A stretch of 6,192 nucleotides of DNA, taken from the NCBI GenBank assembly GCA_009699915.1, contig WLNG01000087.1, positions 1-6,192 of the forward strand, written 5' to 3'. Within the stretch, counting starts at the first letter, position 1. Each line of letters begins with the position of its first letter. The DNA is from Actinomycetota bacterium (GTDB taxonomy: Bacteria > Actinomycetota > Thermoleophilia > Solirubrobacterales > Solirubrobacteraceae). Of the stretch, positions 1-6,004 are shown piece by piece. A model generated the notes under the pieces. The model searched no databases. It was given only the letters and a program-made list of their open reading frames with translations, and was not told the DNA's origin. A program made the translations under genes and the position numbers.

Positions 1-748
1 CGAAGAGCAGCAGCGTGGCATTCGACAGGATCTCGTCGTCGGTGAGGCGGTCGTCGTGGTCCTGTGCCGCGACGAGTGCACTGAGCAGGTTGTCGCCCGG
101 CTCCGAACGGAAGCGCTTGATCAGGTGGCGCAGGTAGTCGGCGAGCTCGGTCAGGCCATGCTGAGCCTGAGCCTTGCGCTCAGGAGTGTTCTCGCCACCG
201 AAGACGAGCACGGTGATGTCGTCCGACCACGACTTGAAGCGATCGCGGTCCTCGGGCGGGGCGCCCAGCATCTCGGCGATGACGATCGCGGGGATCGGGT
301 ACGCGAAGTCGCGGACCATGTCGATCTCACCGCGCTCCAGTGCCGAGTCGATCAGCTCGCCGACGATCTCGTCCACGCGCGGGCGCAGCAGCTCCACCGC
401 GCGCGGCGTGAACGCCATGCGCATCAGCGCGCGCAGCCGCGTGTGGTCCGGCGGATCGCGGAAGACGAGCCAGTGCTGAAGGATCTCGAAGGTCGGCGCG
501 CGGGTGGTGCGCTCCTCGGGCGAGAGCTTCTGCTCGAAGACCGGCGTGATGCGATCGGAGGAGAGCCGCTCCTGATCGCGGAAGCCGGCAGTGACGTCCT
601 CGTGGCGCGTGATCAGCCAGGCGCGCAGGACCGGATTCCAGTGGACCGGATCGTGCTCGCGAACGACCGCCAGCGCCGAGTGTGGATCGGCGAGCGCCGC
701 CTCGCCGAGGAGATCATCGTCGATGAGCGGGGCGGTCGCCTCGGACAT
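1..748 (-). CDS. Cytochrome P450, N-terminal part (cut by left window edge)
   Basis: Haem-thiolate monooxygenase that would insert one oxygen atom into an organic substrate using electrons from a ferredoxin partner not seen here. The reverse strand from the ATG at 748 stays open for 249 codons to the edge. It has the P450 N-terminal beta region (about 36-57), the C-helix signature RDPPDHTRLR at 97-106 with His102 and Arg106 as expected haem-propionate contacts, FTPRAVELL at 113-121, and the PIPAIVIAEMLGAP segment at 151-164. The window ends at the start of the I helix, so the oxygen-activation AGxxT motif, ExxR and the Cys haem ligand lie outside and cannot be checked. No signal peptide or membrane anchor, so a soluble bacterial type. 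It begins 10 nt after the thiolase stop; an AGGA overlapping that TAG lies 8 nt before the ATG, supporting this start and operon membership. The family is certain; CYP subfamily and substrate are not. Confidence 0.95.
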   Translation of the reverse strand, partial: MSEATAPLIDDDLLGEAALADPHSALAVVREHDPVHWNPVLRAWLITRHEDVTAGFRDQERLSSDRITPVFEQKLSPEERTTRAPTFEILQHWLVFRDPPDHTRLRALMRMAFTPRAVELLRPRVDEIVGELIDSALERGEIDMVRDFAYPIPAIVIAEMLGAPPEDRDRFKSWSDDITVLVFGGENTPERKAQAQHGLTELADYLRHLIKRFRSEPGDNLLSALVAAQDHDDRLTDDEILSNATLLLF

Positions 749-758
749 GTCGGCGATC

Positions 759-1883
759 CTAGCCCTCGAGCACGGCTACGACCGCGCCGTTCCCGTCGAT
801 GCCGGAGACCCCTCCGCCCATCGTCTCGACCACGCCGATTCGCGCCCCTTCGACCTGCCTCGGACCGGCCTCGCCGCGCAGCTGCCAGGTGATCTCGGCG
901 GTCTGCGCGAGCCCCGTGGCGCCCAGCGGATGGCCGCGCGCGAGCAGCCCGCCGGACGGGTTCACCGGCGTGCTCCCGCCGAGTGCGGTCGTCCCGCTGT
1001 CGAGCAGCGCGGCGCCCTCGCCCTCGGGTGCAAGGCCGAGCGCCTCGGTTGTGACGATCTCGCCGATCGTGAACGCGTCATGCACCTCGAAGAGGTCGAC
1101 GTCGGCGACGCCGATGCCGGCCTGCTCGTAGGCTGCGGAAGCCGTCTCGCGCACGATCTCGTAGCCCCAGACGTGGTCGGTCCGCTGGTCCCAGAGCGCG
1201 CCGGAGCGCAGGACCGACGAGCGGATGCGCACGTCGCGCGGCTCGTCTCGCGGCGGGCCGAGCACCGCGGCGGCGGCTGCGTCGGAGAGCGAGCAGCACT
1301 GCAGCAGGGTGAGCGGGTCGGCGACCATGCGCGAGCCGAGCACCTGCTCGACCGTGAGCTCGCCCCGGCGCATCGCGCGCTCGTTCAGCGCGCCGTGCCG
1401 GCTGTTCTTCACGGCCACCGCGGCGAGTTGCTCGTGGGTGACGCCGTGCTCGGCCACGTAGCGGGCGGCGGACATCGCGTAGATGCTCGGTAGTGCCATC
1501 CCGGAGGCGCCTTCGGTGTCGCCCTGCTCCGGCTCAATCGCGCCCGCGAAGGTCGAGGTCAGATGTTCGATCCCGAGGGCGAGCACGCGCTCATAGCGCC
1601 CGGTGCGCACCGCCTCGCTGGCCTCGTGCAGTGCGGTCGTGCCGCTCGCGCAGGCGTTCTCCACGGTGACGATCGGGACCTCGGTGATACCTGCCGCGTG
1701 CAGCGCGCGCTGGGCCGTTCCCGGCGCGCCGAAGCAGGTGCCGACCCAGACGGCGTCGACGCTGTCGGTTCCGGCGTCGGCGAGCGCCTCGAGCACCGCC
1801 TTCCAGGCGAGCGACGCCGGGCTCTCGTCCGGCTGGCGTCCGAACCGCGAGGTGCCAACGCCCCAGATCGCGACCCCGCTCAT
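759..1883 (-). CDS. Thiolase-family (SCP2/lipid-transfer type) acyl-CoA enzyme
   Basis: A 374-residue protein of the thiolase superfamily, acting on acyl-CoA thioesters in the cytoplasm. Seen: nucleophile motif NACASGTTAL with Cys78, the SCP2-type loop EVHDAF with His268, and NPSGGLLARGHPLGATG with His318. Length is about normal for the SCP2-thiolase branch without an SCP2 domain. Odd points: the HDxF loop carries Ala269-Ala/Phe context (HDAF) rather than the HDCF known from SCP2 thiolases, and the C-terminal loop reads ETMGGG (353-358), with Thr354 where classical thiolases have Cys. Thus no second catalytic Cys is apparent. The start ATG overlaps the DUF35 stop as ATGA and is preceded by two GGAGG boxes. 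Thiolases next to stand-alone DUF35 proteins usually form complexes with them, as in archaeal thiolase/HMG-CoA synthase and actinobacterial steroid side-chain aldolases. Thiolysis, C-C lyase or condensation activity are all possible; the exact reaction is not decided by the sequence. Confidence 0.93.
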   Translation of the reverse strand: MSGVAIWGVGTSRFGRQPDESPASLAWKAVLEALADAGTDSVDAVWVGTCFGAPGTAQRALHAAGITEVPIVTVENACASGTTALHEASEAVRTGRYERVLALGIEHLTSTFAGAIEPEQGDTEGASGMALPSIYAMSAARYVAEHGVTHEQLAAVAVKNSRHGALNERAMRRGELTVEQVLGSRMVADPLTLLQCCSLSDAAAAAVLGPPRDEPRDVRIRSSVLRSGALWDQRTDHVWGYEIVRETASAAYEQAGIGVADVDLFEVHDAFTIGEIVTTEALGLAPEGEGAALLDSGTTALGGSTPVNPSGGLLARGHPLGATGLAQTAEITWQLRGEAGPRQVEGARIGVVETMGGGVSGIDGNGAVVAVLEG

Positions 1884-2263
1884 GCCGCCTCCACCTCCGC
1901 GTCGCCGTCCGCCCCAACGCCGGTCAGCCGCACGCGCGCGCCGACGGCCGGCGCCGCGTCCGAGCCGATCACGTGCGCGAGGATGCGTGGACCGTTCTCG
2001 TCAAGATTCACATAGGCGAGGGTGTACGGCGGGGTGCGCCCGGCGACCGGGATGCGCACCACCGTCGAAGACCAGACGGTCCCGCCCGGGCCGAAGCGGC
2101 GCGGCTCGAGGCGGTCGGCATGGCAGACCGGACAGCGCGGGCGCTCTAGTGCGACGGCGTAGCCGCAGGCGCCGCAGAGGGAGCCCGACACCTGCGCGCC
2201 GCTCGGGCCCTCCTCGATCTGCGGGCGCGGGTCCGGGCTCAGGGACGTGTCGGGTGCGGACAT
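1880..2263 (-). CDS. DUF35 zinc-ribbon/OB-fold protein (thiolase partner)
   Basis: A 127-residue acyl-CoA-associated OB-fold protein. An N-terminal flexible stretch (1-28) is followed by a rubredoxin-like zinc ribbon with Cys30, Cys33, Cys44 and Cys47 (CxxC-x10-CxxC), then the OB-fold (about 58-116) with the typical GxxWSSTVVRIP, PPYTLAYVNLDENGPRILAHV and VGARVRLTG strands. DUF35 proteins bind thiolase-fold enzymes and bridge them to a partner or shape the acyl-CoA site. Here the gene lies directly before the thiolase with a 4-nt ATGA overlap, and its own ATG overlaps the ligase stop by one base (TGATG), so the three are translationally coupled and a 1:1 complex with the thiolase is the natural inference. 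A GGAGAGG seven bases before the ATG is a good ribosome binding site. It is a stand-alone DUF35, not fused to a MaoC-type hydratase as in cholesterol ChsH2. Function in catalysis is inferred. Confidence 0.93.
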   Translation of the reverse strand: MSAPDTSLSPDPRPQIEEGPSGAQVSGSLCGACGYAVALERPRCPVCHADRLEPRRFGPGGTVWSSTVVRIPVAGRTPPYTLAYVNLDENGPRILAHVIGSDAAPAVGARVRLTGVGADGDAEVEAA

Positions 2264-3654
2264 CAGGTGGCCTCTCCTCGAAGGTCGATCACGCGGCGCG
2301 CCTTGAAGACCGTCTCCGGCAGCGCCCCCGGCTCGAGCAGCTCCACCGGCACGCGGATCTGGGTCTGCGCCTTCAGCTGCCGCTCGGCCTCGGCACGGAT
2401 CGCGGCGCGCCGGGCCTGAGCATCGTCGGCAGAGAGCGTCGCCAGCTCGGCCGCCGTCTCGGGCGAGAGCTCGGCCTGCACCGTCATCTCGTCGAGCACG
2501 CCACGCCGCTCGACGGTGATCGTGAACTCGGCTCCGAGACCGTCCGTGCTGCGCAGGCCGGCCTCGATGTTCGAGGGGTAGACGTTGGCGCCGCGGATGA
2601 TCAGCATGTCGTCGAGCCGGCCGACGATGCCCTCGGGCAGGCGCGGGTAGGTGCGGCCGCAGCTGCTCGGCTCATGCGTCATGTAGGTCTCGTCGCCGGG
2701 CCAGAAGCGGATCATCGGCTGCGAGTCGCGCCACAGGTGCGTGTAGACGATCGCGCCGCGCTCGCCGTCCGGCAGCGGCTGGTGCGGATCGTCGCGGTGC
2801 ACGATCTCGGTGTAGACCTCGTCGGTGAAGAGCATCACGCCGTTGAGCGCCTCGGTCGTGATGTTCGTCTGGAAGGGGTACATCTCCGACGTCGAGCCCG
2901 CGTCATGGACGCTCGCTCCCCAGGCCTCGGTGATCCGCGCGACGGTCGCGGGCACCGACCCTCCGGGCTCACCGCCGACCAGCAGGCGCTGGACCGGCCC
3001 GGAGGCGAGGTCGAGGCCGAGCTGCTCGGCCACGCCGATCAGGTGCAGGCAGTACGAGGGAGTCGCCGAGAAGCACGTCGCGCCCAGCTTGAACATCAGC
3101 TCGAGCTGGCGGTCGGACTCGATCGGCCCGAGCGGGAAGACGCTGGCGCCGACTCGCTCCGCCCCTTGGATCACGCCCCAGCCGCCGAAGAAGAGGCTGA
3201 ACGGGAACGAGATCTGGGCGATGTCGCAGGGGCGCAGGCCCGCGGCCCACTGAGCCATCGCATGGACGTCGGCCGCACGTTCCCAGTCGCGGCGCGAGAC
3301 GCGGTAGAAGGTCGGGATTCCCGAGGTCCCCGAGGACCCCTGGATGCGTGCGACGTCGTCGTCGGCGACGTCGCCCTGGTAGGTCCCGAAGAGCGGGTTG
3401 TCGCGCTGGTCCTCGACCAGCATCTTCTTCGTGATGATCGGGACCTTGGCCGTGAAGTCGGCGAGACTCTGCACCTGATCAGGGTGGAAGCCTGCCGTGT
3501 CGTAGTGGCGCCGGTAGAAGGGGAGGCGCTCGTAGGCGTAGTGCAGCTGATGCTGGATGCGCTCGAGGATCAGCACGTCACGGCGTGCAGGGTCACGCGT
3601 CTCGCGCTCCTCGTCCCAATAGCGGCGGTAGCCGCGCGCGTCCATCTGCGCCAA
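2263..3654 (-). CDS. Phenylacetate-CoA ligase (PaaK)-like acyl-CoA ligase
   Basis: A 463-residue adenylate-forming enzyme that would convert a carboxylic acid, ATP and CoA into acyl-CoA, AMP and PPi. Seen: P-loop GSSGTSGIPT (106-115), STSE with Glu257 in the A5 motif, RFWPGDET with Asp321, the PaaK hallmark GRLDDMLIIRGANVYPSNIE (345-364), and a C-terminal FKARRVIDLR with the likely catalytic Lys451. Length is close to the usual 430-460 of PaaK-type ligases. Differences from true PaaK: the A5 motif reads AGSTSE instead of YGLSE, losing the aromatic residue, so phenylacetate need not be the substrate; a terpenoid, alicyclic or aryl acid is equally plausible. The chosen start is TTG, because AGGGAG lies 7 nt upstream of it; an ATG three codons inside (3645) would sit 16 nt from that site. 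It is the first gene of the leftward operon and overlaps the DUF35 start by one base. Confidence 0.93.
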   Translation of the reverse strand: MAQMDARGYRRYWDEERETRDPARRDVLILERIQHQLHYAYERLPFYRRHYDTAGFHPDQVQSLADFTAKVPIITKKMLVEDQRDNPLFGTYQGDVADDDVARIQGSSGTSGIPTFYRVSRRDWERAADVHAMAQWAAGLRPCDIAQISFPFSLFFGGWGVIQGAERVGASVFPLGPIESDRQLELMFKLGATCFSATPSYCLHLIGVAEQLGLDLASGPVQRLLVGGEPGGSVPATVARITEAWGASVHDAGSTSEMYPFQTNITTEALNGVMLFTDEVYTEIVHRDDPHQPLPDGERGAIVYTHLWRDSQPMIRFWPGDETYMTHEPSSCGRTYPRLPEGIVGRLDDMLIIRGANVYPSNIEAGLRSTDGLGAEFTITVERRGVLDEMTVQAELSPETAAELATLSADDAQARRAAIRAEAERQLKAQTQIRVPVELLEPGALPETVFKARRVIDLRGEAT

Positions 3655-3661
3655 CTTCGGT

Positions 3662-3667
3662 CTCCCT
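3662..3667 (-). promoter_or_regulatory. Ribosome binding site AGGGAG of the ligase gene
   Basis: Purine-rich AGGGAG on the reverse strand, separated by 7 nt (ACCGAAG) from the TTG at 3654. The spacing favours the TTG start over the in-frame ATG at 3645. Assignment is by sequence only. Confidence 0.6.
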
Positions 3668-3726
3668 CTCGACTCCGAGCCAAGCGCTCAGGACACTGAT
3701 CTTTCCATGCGCACGGCGATTTTCAG

Positions 3727-3740
3727 GCCTGCTGCCTGCT
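3727..3740. repeat. Tandem heptamer GCCTGCT x2
   Basis: Two perfect adjacent copies of GCCTGCT (3727-3733 and 3734-3740). The first overlaps AGGCCT (3725-3730), and CAGGC/GCCTG (3724-3728 with 3734-3738) also forms a 5-bp inverted repeat. It lies in the divergent promoter region about 70 nt from the ligase start, a plausible place for a regulator site, though low-complexity GC sequence could give this by chance. Confidence 0.5.
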
Positions 3741-3771
3741 CCGGCGCTTGTCGGCCTCTACAGGCGTTCGT

Positions 3772-3802
3772 CGCGCGCGGGCTGATGACGCGCCAGCGCG
3801 CG
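3772..3802. repeat. GC-rich imperfect inverted repeat
   Basis: CGCGCGC at 3772-3778 pairs with GCGCGCG at 3796-3802, then after one G/A mismatch GGC at 3780-3782 pairs with GCC at 3792-3794, leaving a 9-nt loop. It sits 65 nt before the SDR start, in the presumed leader or promoter. It could be a leader hairpin, an operator or simply a GC-rich accident; no T-tract follows, so a terminator is not favoured. Confidence 0.45.
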
Positions 3803-3867
3803 GGTAGCTTGCCGCCACGATCGACCGGGAAACCGGATCCGTCACAAACAACGGGAGGAAGCGGCGC

Positions 3868-4632
3868 ATGCGTCGGCTTGAAGGGAAGGTCGCGATCATC
3901 ACCGGCGGTGCCCAGGGCATCGGCGAAGGCTGCGCGCACCGCATGGCCGCGGAGGGCGCCAAGGTCGTGATCGCCGATCGCCAGGAGGACACCGGTGTTG
4001 CTGCTGCGATCGAGGCCGCCGGCGGCGTCGCCAGCCACTACGTGATGGACGTGCGCCTGCGCGAGGACTGGAACGCGTTGGTCGCCGACACGGTCGAGCG
4101 CCACGGCGGCGTCGACCTGCTCGGCAACGTCGCGGGCGTCGTCAACACGATCTCTCCCGACACGGTCGTGGGCCTCACCGATGAGGGCTGGGACTACGTG
4201 ATCGACACCGATCTCAAGGGCGTCTGGCTGGGCATGCAGGCCGTGATCCCGCAGATGCAGCAGCGCGGCGGCGGGCGCATCGTGAACATCTCCTCGCTCT
4301 CCGCGCTGCGCGCGAACCTGGAGAACCTCGCGGCCTACTGCGCCGCCAAGCGCGGAGTGATCGGCCTTTCCCAGCAGGCGGCGCTGACCTACGCGCCCGA
4401 CAACATCCTCATCAACTCGATCTGCCCGGGCACCACCGACACGCCGATCCTTCAGGACATTGGCGACGAGGCGCGCGAGATGTGCGCCAACGCCCACATG
4501 ATCAAGCGCCTCGGGCAGCCCCGCGACATTGCGGCGATGATGGCCACATGCTTCAGCGAGGACGGCGACTTCCTCACCGGACAGACCATCTCGGTCGACG
4601 GTGGCTGGGTCGTCAACGGACGCAATTTCTAG
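3868..4632 (+). CDS. Short-chain dehydrogenase/reductase (SDR), NAD-type
   Basis: A 254-residue classical SDR interconverting an alcohol and a ketone in the cytoplasm. Seen in order: cofactor motif TGGAQGIG (12-19), Asp37 at the end of the second strand, which favours NAD over NADP, Asp61 (MDV), NVAG (87-90), catalytic Ser143 in NISS, Tyr157 and Lys161 in YCAAK, and the CPG (186-188) plus TDTP region. The C terminus carries LTGQTISVDGGW as usual, and the length is typical of the classical group. Odd: the position usually holding the tetrad Asn in helix 4 reads DTDLKG, with Asp115 instead, and the Ser-to-Tyr spacing is one residue longer than usual. The start is fixed by GGGAGGAA about 9 nt upstream. 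First gene of the rightward pair, 71 nt before the flavin monooxygenase, so it may oxidise an alcohol made by the P450 or feed the monooxygenase. Substrate unknown. Confidence 0.96.
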   Translation: MRRLEGKVAIITGGAQGIGEGCAHRMAAEGAKVVIADRQEDTGVAAAIEAAGGVASHYVMDVRLREDWNALVADTVERHGGVDLLGNVAGVVNTISPDTVVGLTDEGWDYVIDTDLKGVWLGMQAVIPQMQQRGGGRIVNISSLSALRANLENLAAYCAAKRGVIGLSQQAALTYAPDNILINSICPGTTDTPILQDIGDEAREMCANAHMIKRLGQPRDIAAMMATCFSEDGDFLTGQTISVDGGWVVNGRNF

Positions 4633-4703
4633 TTATAGGAAATACCTGAGATCATTCACGACGGTGACTCGATCGCCGGAAAGCAACGGAGGAGAGACGG
4701 CAA
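4633..4703 (+). promoter_or_regulatory. Intergenic spacer between SDR and flavin monooxygenase genes
   Basis: A 71-nt spacer whose first 30 bases or so (TTATAGGAAATACCTGAG and onward) are markedly more A/T-rich than the rest of the window, which could reflect a promoter, an RNA processing site or merely relaxed intergenic sequence. It ends with a strong ribosome binding site GGAGGAG (4688-4694), 9 nt before the ATG at 4704. I see no hairpin strong enough to terminate, so read-through from the SDR gene is likely. Confidence 0.4.
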
Positions 4704-5948
4704 ATGCCTAAGCGCAAGCGAATGAAGTTCGGGGCGTTCTTGGCCCCGTTCCACGTCCCGGGCGAGAACCCGACGTATGCCTACCAGCGCGACCTGCAGG
4801 CCGCGCAGTGGCTCGACGAGCTCGGCTATGACGAGATCTGGTTCGGCGAGCATCACTCCGGCGGCAGCGAGATCATCGGCGATCCGCTGATGTTCATGGC
4901 GCACGTCGCGGCTCAGACCAAGCAGATCAAGGTCGCCTCCGGCGTCGTCTCGATCCCCTACCACAACCCGCTCTGGCTGGCCGAGCGCTTCATGCTGCTC
5001 GACCATCTCACGCGCGGGCGCGCGATCCTCGGCCTCGGGCCTGGCTCGCTTCCGACCGACGCCTCGATGCTCGGCATCCATCCGTCGACCCAGCGCGACG
5101 CGCTCGCGCACGACGTCGGCGTGCTCATCCAGCTGATCCACGGCGATGAGCCCGTCACGGTCACGACCGACCGCTACGAGCTCCACAGCGCGCGCGTCCA
5201 GATCCGCCCGTTCTCTGACCGTCCGGAGATCGTGATCGCGGCGATCCAGTCGCCGACCGGCCCGCGGATCGCGGGCCAGCACGGCCTCGGCCTCGTCTCG
5301 ATCGGCGCGACGATGGACATCGGCGCCGACATGCTCGCGATGCACTGGGACGTGGCGGAGCAGCGCGCGAGTGAGTTCAACACCTGCGTCAGCCGCGACG
5401 ACTGGCGGCTCGTCGGTCCGATGTTCATCGCGGAGACGAAGGAGCAGGCGCTCGAGGACTGCCGCTACGGCATCAACAACTGGTTCGACTATCTCCAGAA
5501 GACCGCGGCGGCGCCGCAGTTCTGCCCGGCCGGCGACAGCATCGAGGAGCGCATCGCCTGGGTGAACGACAGCGGCTGCGGTGTCATCGGCACGGCCGAG
5601 GATGCGGTCCGTCAGATTCGCCGTCTCGAGGACCAGTCGAACGGCGGCTTCGGGACCTACCTGATGATGGCTCACGAGTGGGGCAATCCCGCGGCGACAC
5701 GCCGCCACTACGAGCTGTTCGCTCAGTGGGTCATGCCCGAGTTCCAAGGCCAGTCCGAGCGTCCGCTCGCCAGCGAGCAGTGGGCTCGCGAAATGCGGCC
5801 GGTGCTGAACGAGCTCCAGGCCGAGGCGCTCGCCGCCGCCGCCGAGAAGCACGCAGCCGAGCTCGAGTCGCGCCCCGCCGTGAACGGGCTGCAGGCCGAC
5901 GCTCTCGCTGAGGCCACGGAGCGCAACGCGGAGCACGCGAAGGCGTAA
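4704..5948 (+). CDS. Luciferase-like (LLM class) flavin-dependent monooxygenase, LimB-like
   Basis: A 414-residue bacterial-luciferase-family TIM-barrel oxidoreductase that uses reduced flavin (FMNH2 or possibly F420) to oxygenate an organic substrate. Seen: MKFGAFLAPFH (7-17), LGYDEIWFGEHHSGG (40-54) with Glu49-His50-His51, the family hallmark IPYHNPLWLAERFMLLDHLT (84-103) followed by GRAILGLGPG (105-114), and the late GTAEDAV loop (296-302) that in the family normally reads G(S/T)PE-V. The GEHHSGG and SLPTD-MLG segments recall limonene monooxygenase LimB and relatives, known from memory of that family; a terpenoid substrate is inference. The core ends near residue 350; the last 50 residues (365-414) are an Ala/Glu-rich tail made of two 25-residue repeats, an addition I do not know from this family. 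Start chosen by GGAGGAG 9 nt upstream; the next ATG (residue 7) is worse placed. Probably co-transcribed with the SDR. Confidence 0.93.
   Translation: MPKRKRMKFGAFLAPFHVPGENPTYAYQRDLQAAQWLDELGYDEIWFGEHHSGGSEIIGDPLMFMAHVAAQTKQIKVASGVVSIPYHNPLWLAERFMLLDHLTRGRAILGLGPGSLPTDASMLGIHPSTQRDALAHDVGVLIQLIHGDEPVTVTTDRYELHSARVQIRPFSDRPEIVIAAIQSPTGPRIAGQHGLGLVSIGATMDIGADMLAMHWDVAEQRASEFNTCVSRDDWRLVGPMFIAETKEQALEDCRYGINNWFDYLQKTAAAPQFCPAGDSIEERIAWVNDSGCGVIGTAEDAVRQIRRLEDQSNGGFGTYLMMAHEWGNPAATRRHYELFAQWVMPEFQGQSERPLASEQWAREMRPVLNELQAEALAAAAEKHAAELESRPAVNGLQADALAEATERNAEHAKA
5796..5945 (+). repeat. Two 25-codon tandem repeats at the end of the flavin monooxygenase
   Basis: Codons 365-389 (5796-5870) and 390-414 (5871-5945) align without gaps, with 12 of 25 residues identical: both begin RP, then N at 5, LQA at 7-9, ALA at 11-13, A at 15, E at 17 and A at 20. 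The unit is Ala/Glu/Leu-rich and probably helical. The second unit runs to the final residue before the stop, so the end of the gene looks like a diverged in-frame duplication. Confidence 0.8.
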
Positions 5949-5961
5949 CGCATTCGGTGGC

Positions 5962-5996
5962 CTTCCCGCCGGCGCCGTGAGGGTGCCGGCGGGAAG
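5962..5996 (+). terminator. Hairpin after the flavin monooxygenase, likely terminator
   Basis: A 15-bp stem: 5962-5976 pairs with 5982-5996 around the 5-nt loop GTGAG; 12 outer pairs (CTTCCCGCCGGC with GCCGGCGGGAAG) are perfect Watson-Crick and one inner pair is G-U. It begins 14 nt after the TAA. No T-tract follows, as is common in high-GC actinobacteria, so intrinsic termination is likely but not assured. The stem would also work on the reverse strand. Its 3' arm contains GGGAAG, the only Shine-Dalgarno-like sequence before the next start. Confidence 0.7.
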
Positions 5997-6004
5997 ACGC
6001 CGCC

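Larger units (their letters stand above)
3655..3867. promoter_or_regulatory. Divergent intergenic region between the two gene groups
   Basis: These 213 bases separate the start of the leftward ligase operon from the start of the rightward SDR gene, so promoters for both directions should lie here. It holds a tandem heptamer GCCTGCT twice (3727-3740), a GCCT/AGGC inverted repeat with a 4-nt loop (3754-3765), a GC-rich hairpin (3772-3802), a CCGG-GAAA-CCGG mini-hairpin (3825-3836) and, near the SDR end, the strong GGGAGGAA ribosome binding site (3853-3860, about 9 nt from the ATG). TAGCTT at 3805-3810 could be a rightward -10 box, but no convincing -35 pairs with it. I could not fix a promoter in either direction. 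Short reading frames inside this region overlap real genes out of frame and lack support. Confidence 0.6.

Noticed and set aside
56..1493. + strand open frames (56-892 and 591-1493) opposite the P450 and thiolase
   Set aside because: Both are antisense to well-supported genes, and their products are low-complexity Arg/Ala-rich sequence.
3677..3692. Palindromic AGCGCT near the ligase start as an operator
   Set aside because: Only 6 bases are symmetric and the flanks do not match; this is expected by chance in GC-rich DNA.
1603..3699. 698-codon open frame on the + strand across the ligase, DUF35 and part of the thiolase genes
   Set aside because: It is antisense to three genes with clear family motifs, its translation is Arg/Gly/Ala-rich with no recognisable domain, and long antisense frames are expected in high-GC coding DNA.
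3805..3810. TAGCTT as a -10 promoter box for the SDR gene
   Set aside because: No -35-like element sits at 16-18 nt upstream, and the GC hairpin abuts it, so I do not call a promoter there.
3707..3970. 87-codon + strand frame starting in the divergent intergenic region
   Set aside because: It overlaps the SDR start out of frame, has no ribosome binding site and shows no protein motif.
3688..4497. 269-codon open frame on the - strand opposite the SDR
   Set aside because: It is a shadow of the SDR coding strand, spans the divergent promoter region and lacks a convincing start signal.
4656..5936. 426-codon open frame on the - strand opposite the flavin monooxygenase
   Set aside because: The opposite strand has unmistakable luciferase-family motifs and a good ribosome binding site; the antisense product is rich in Arg, Val and His with no known motif.
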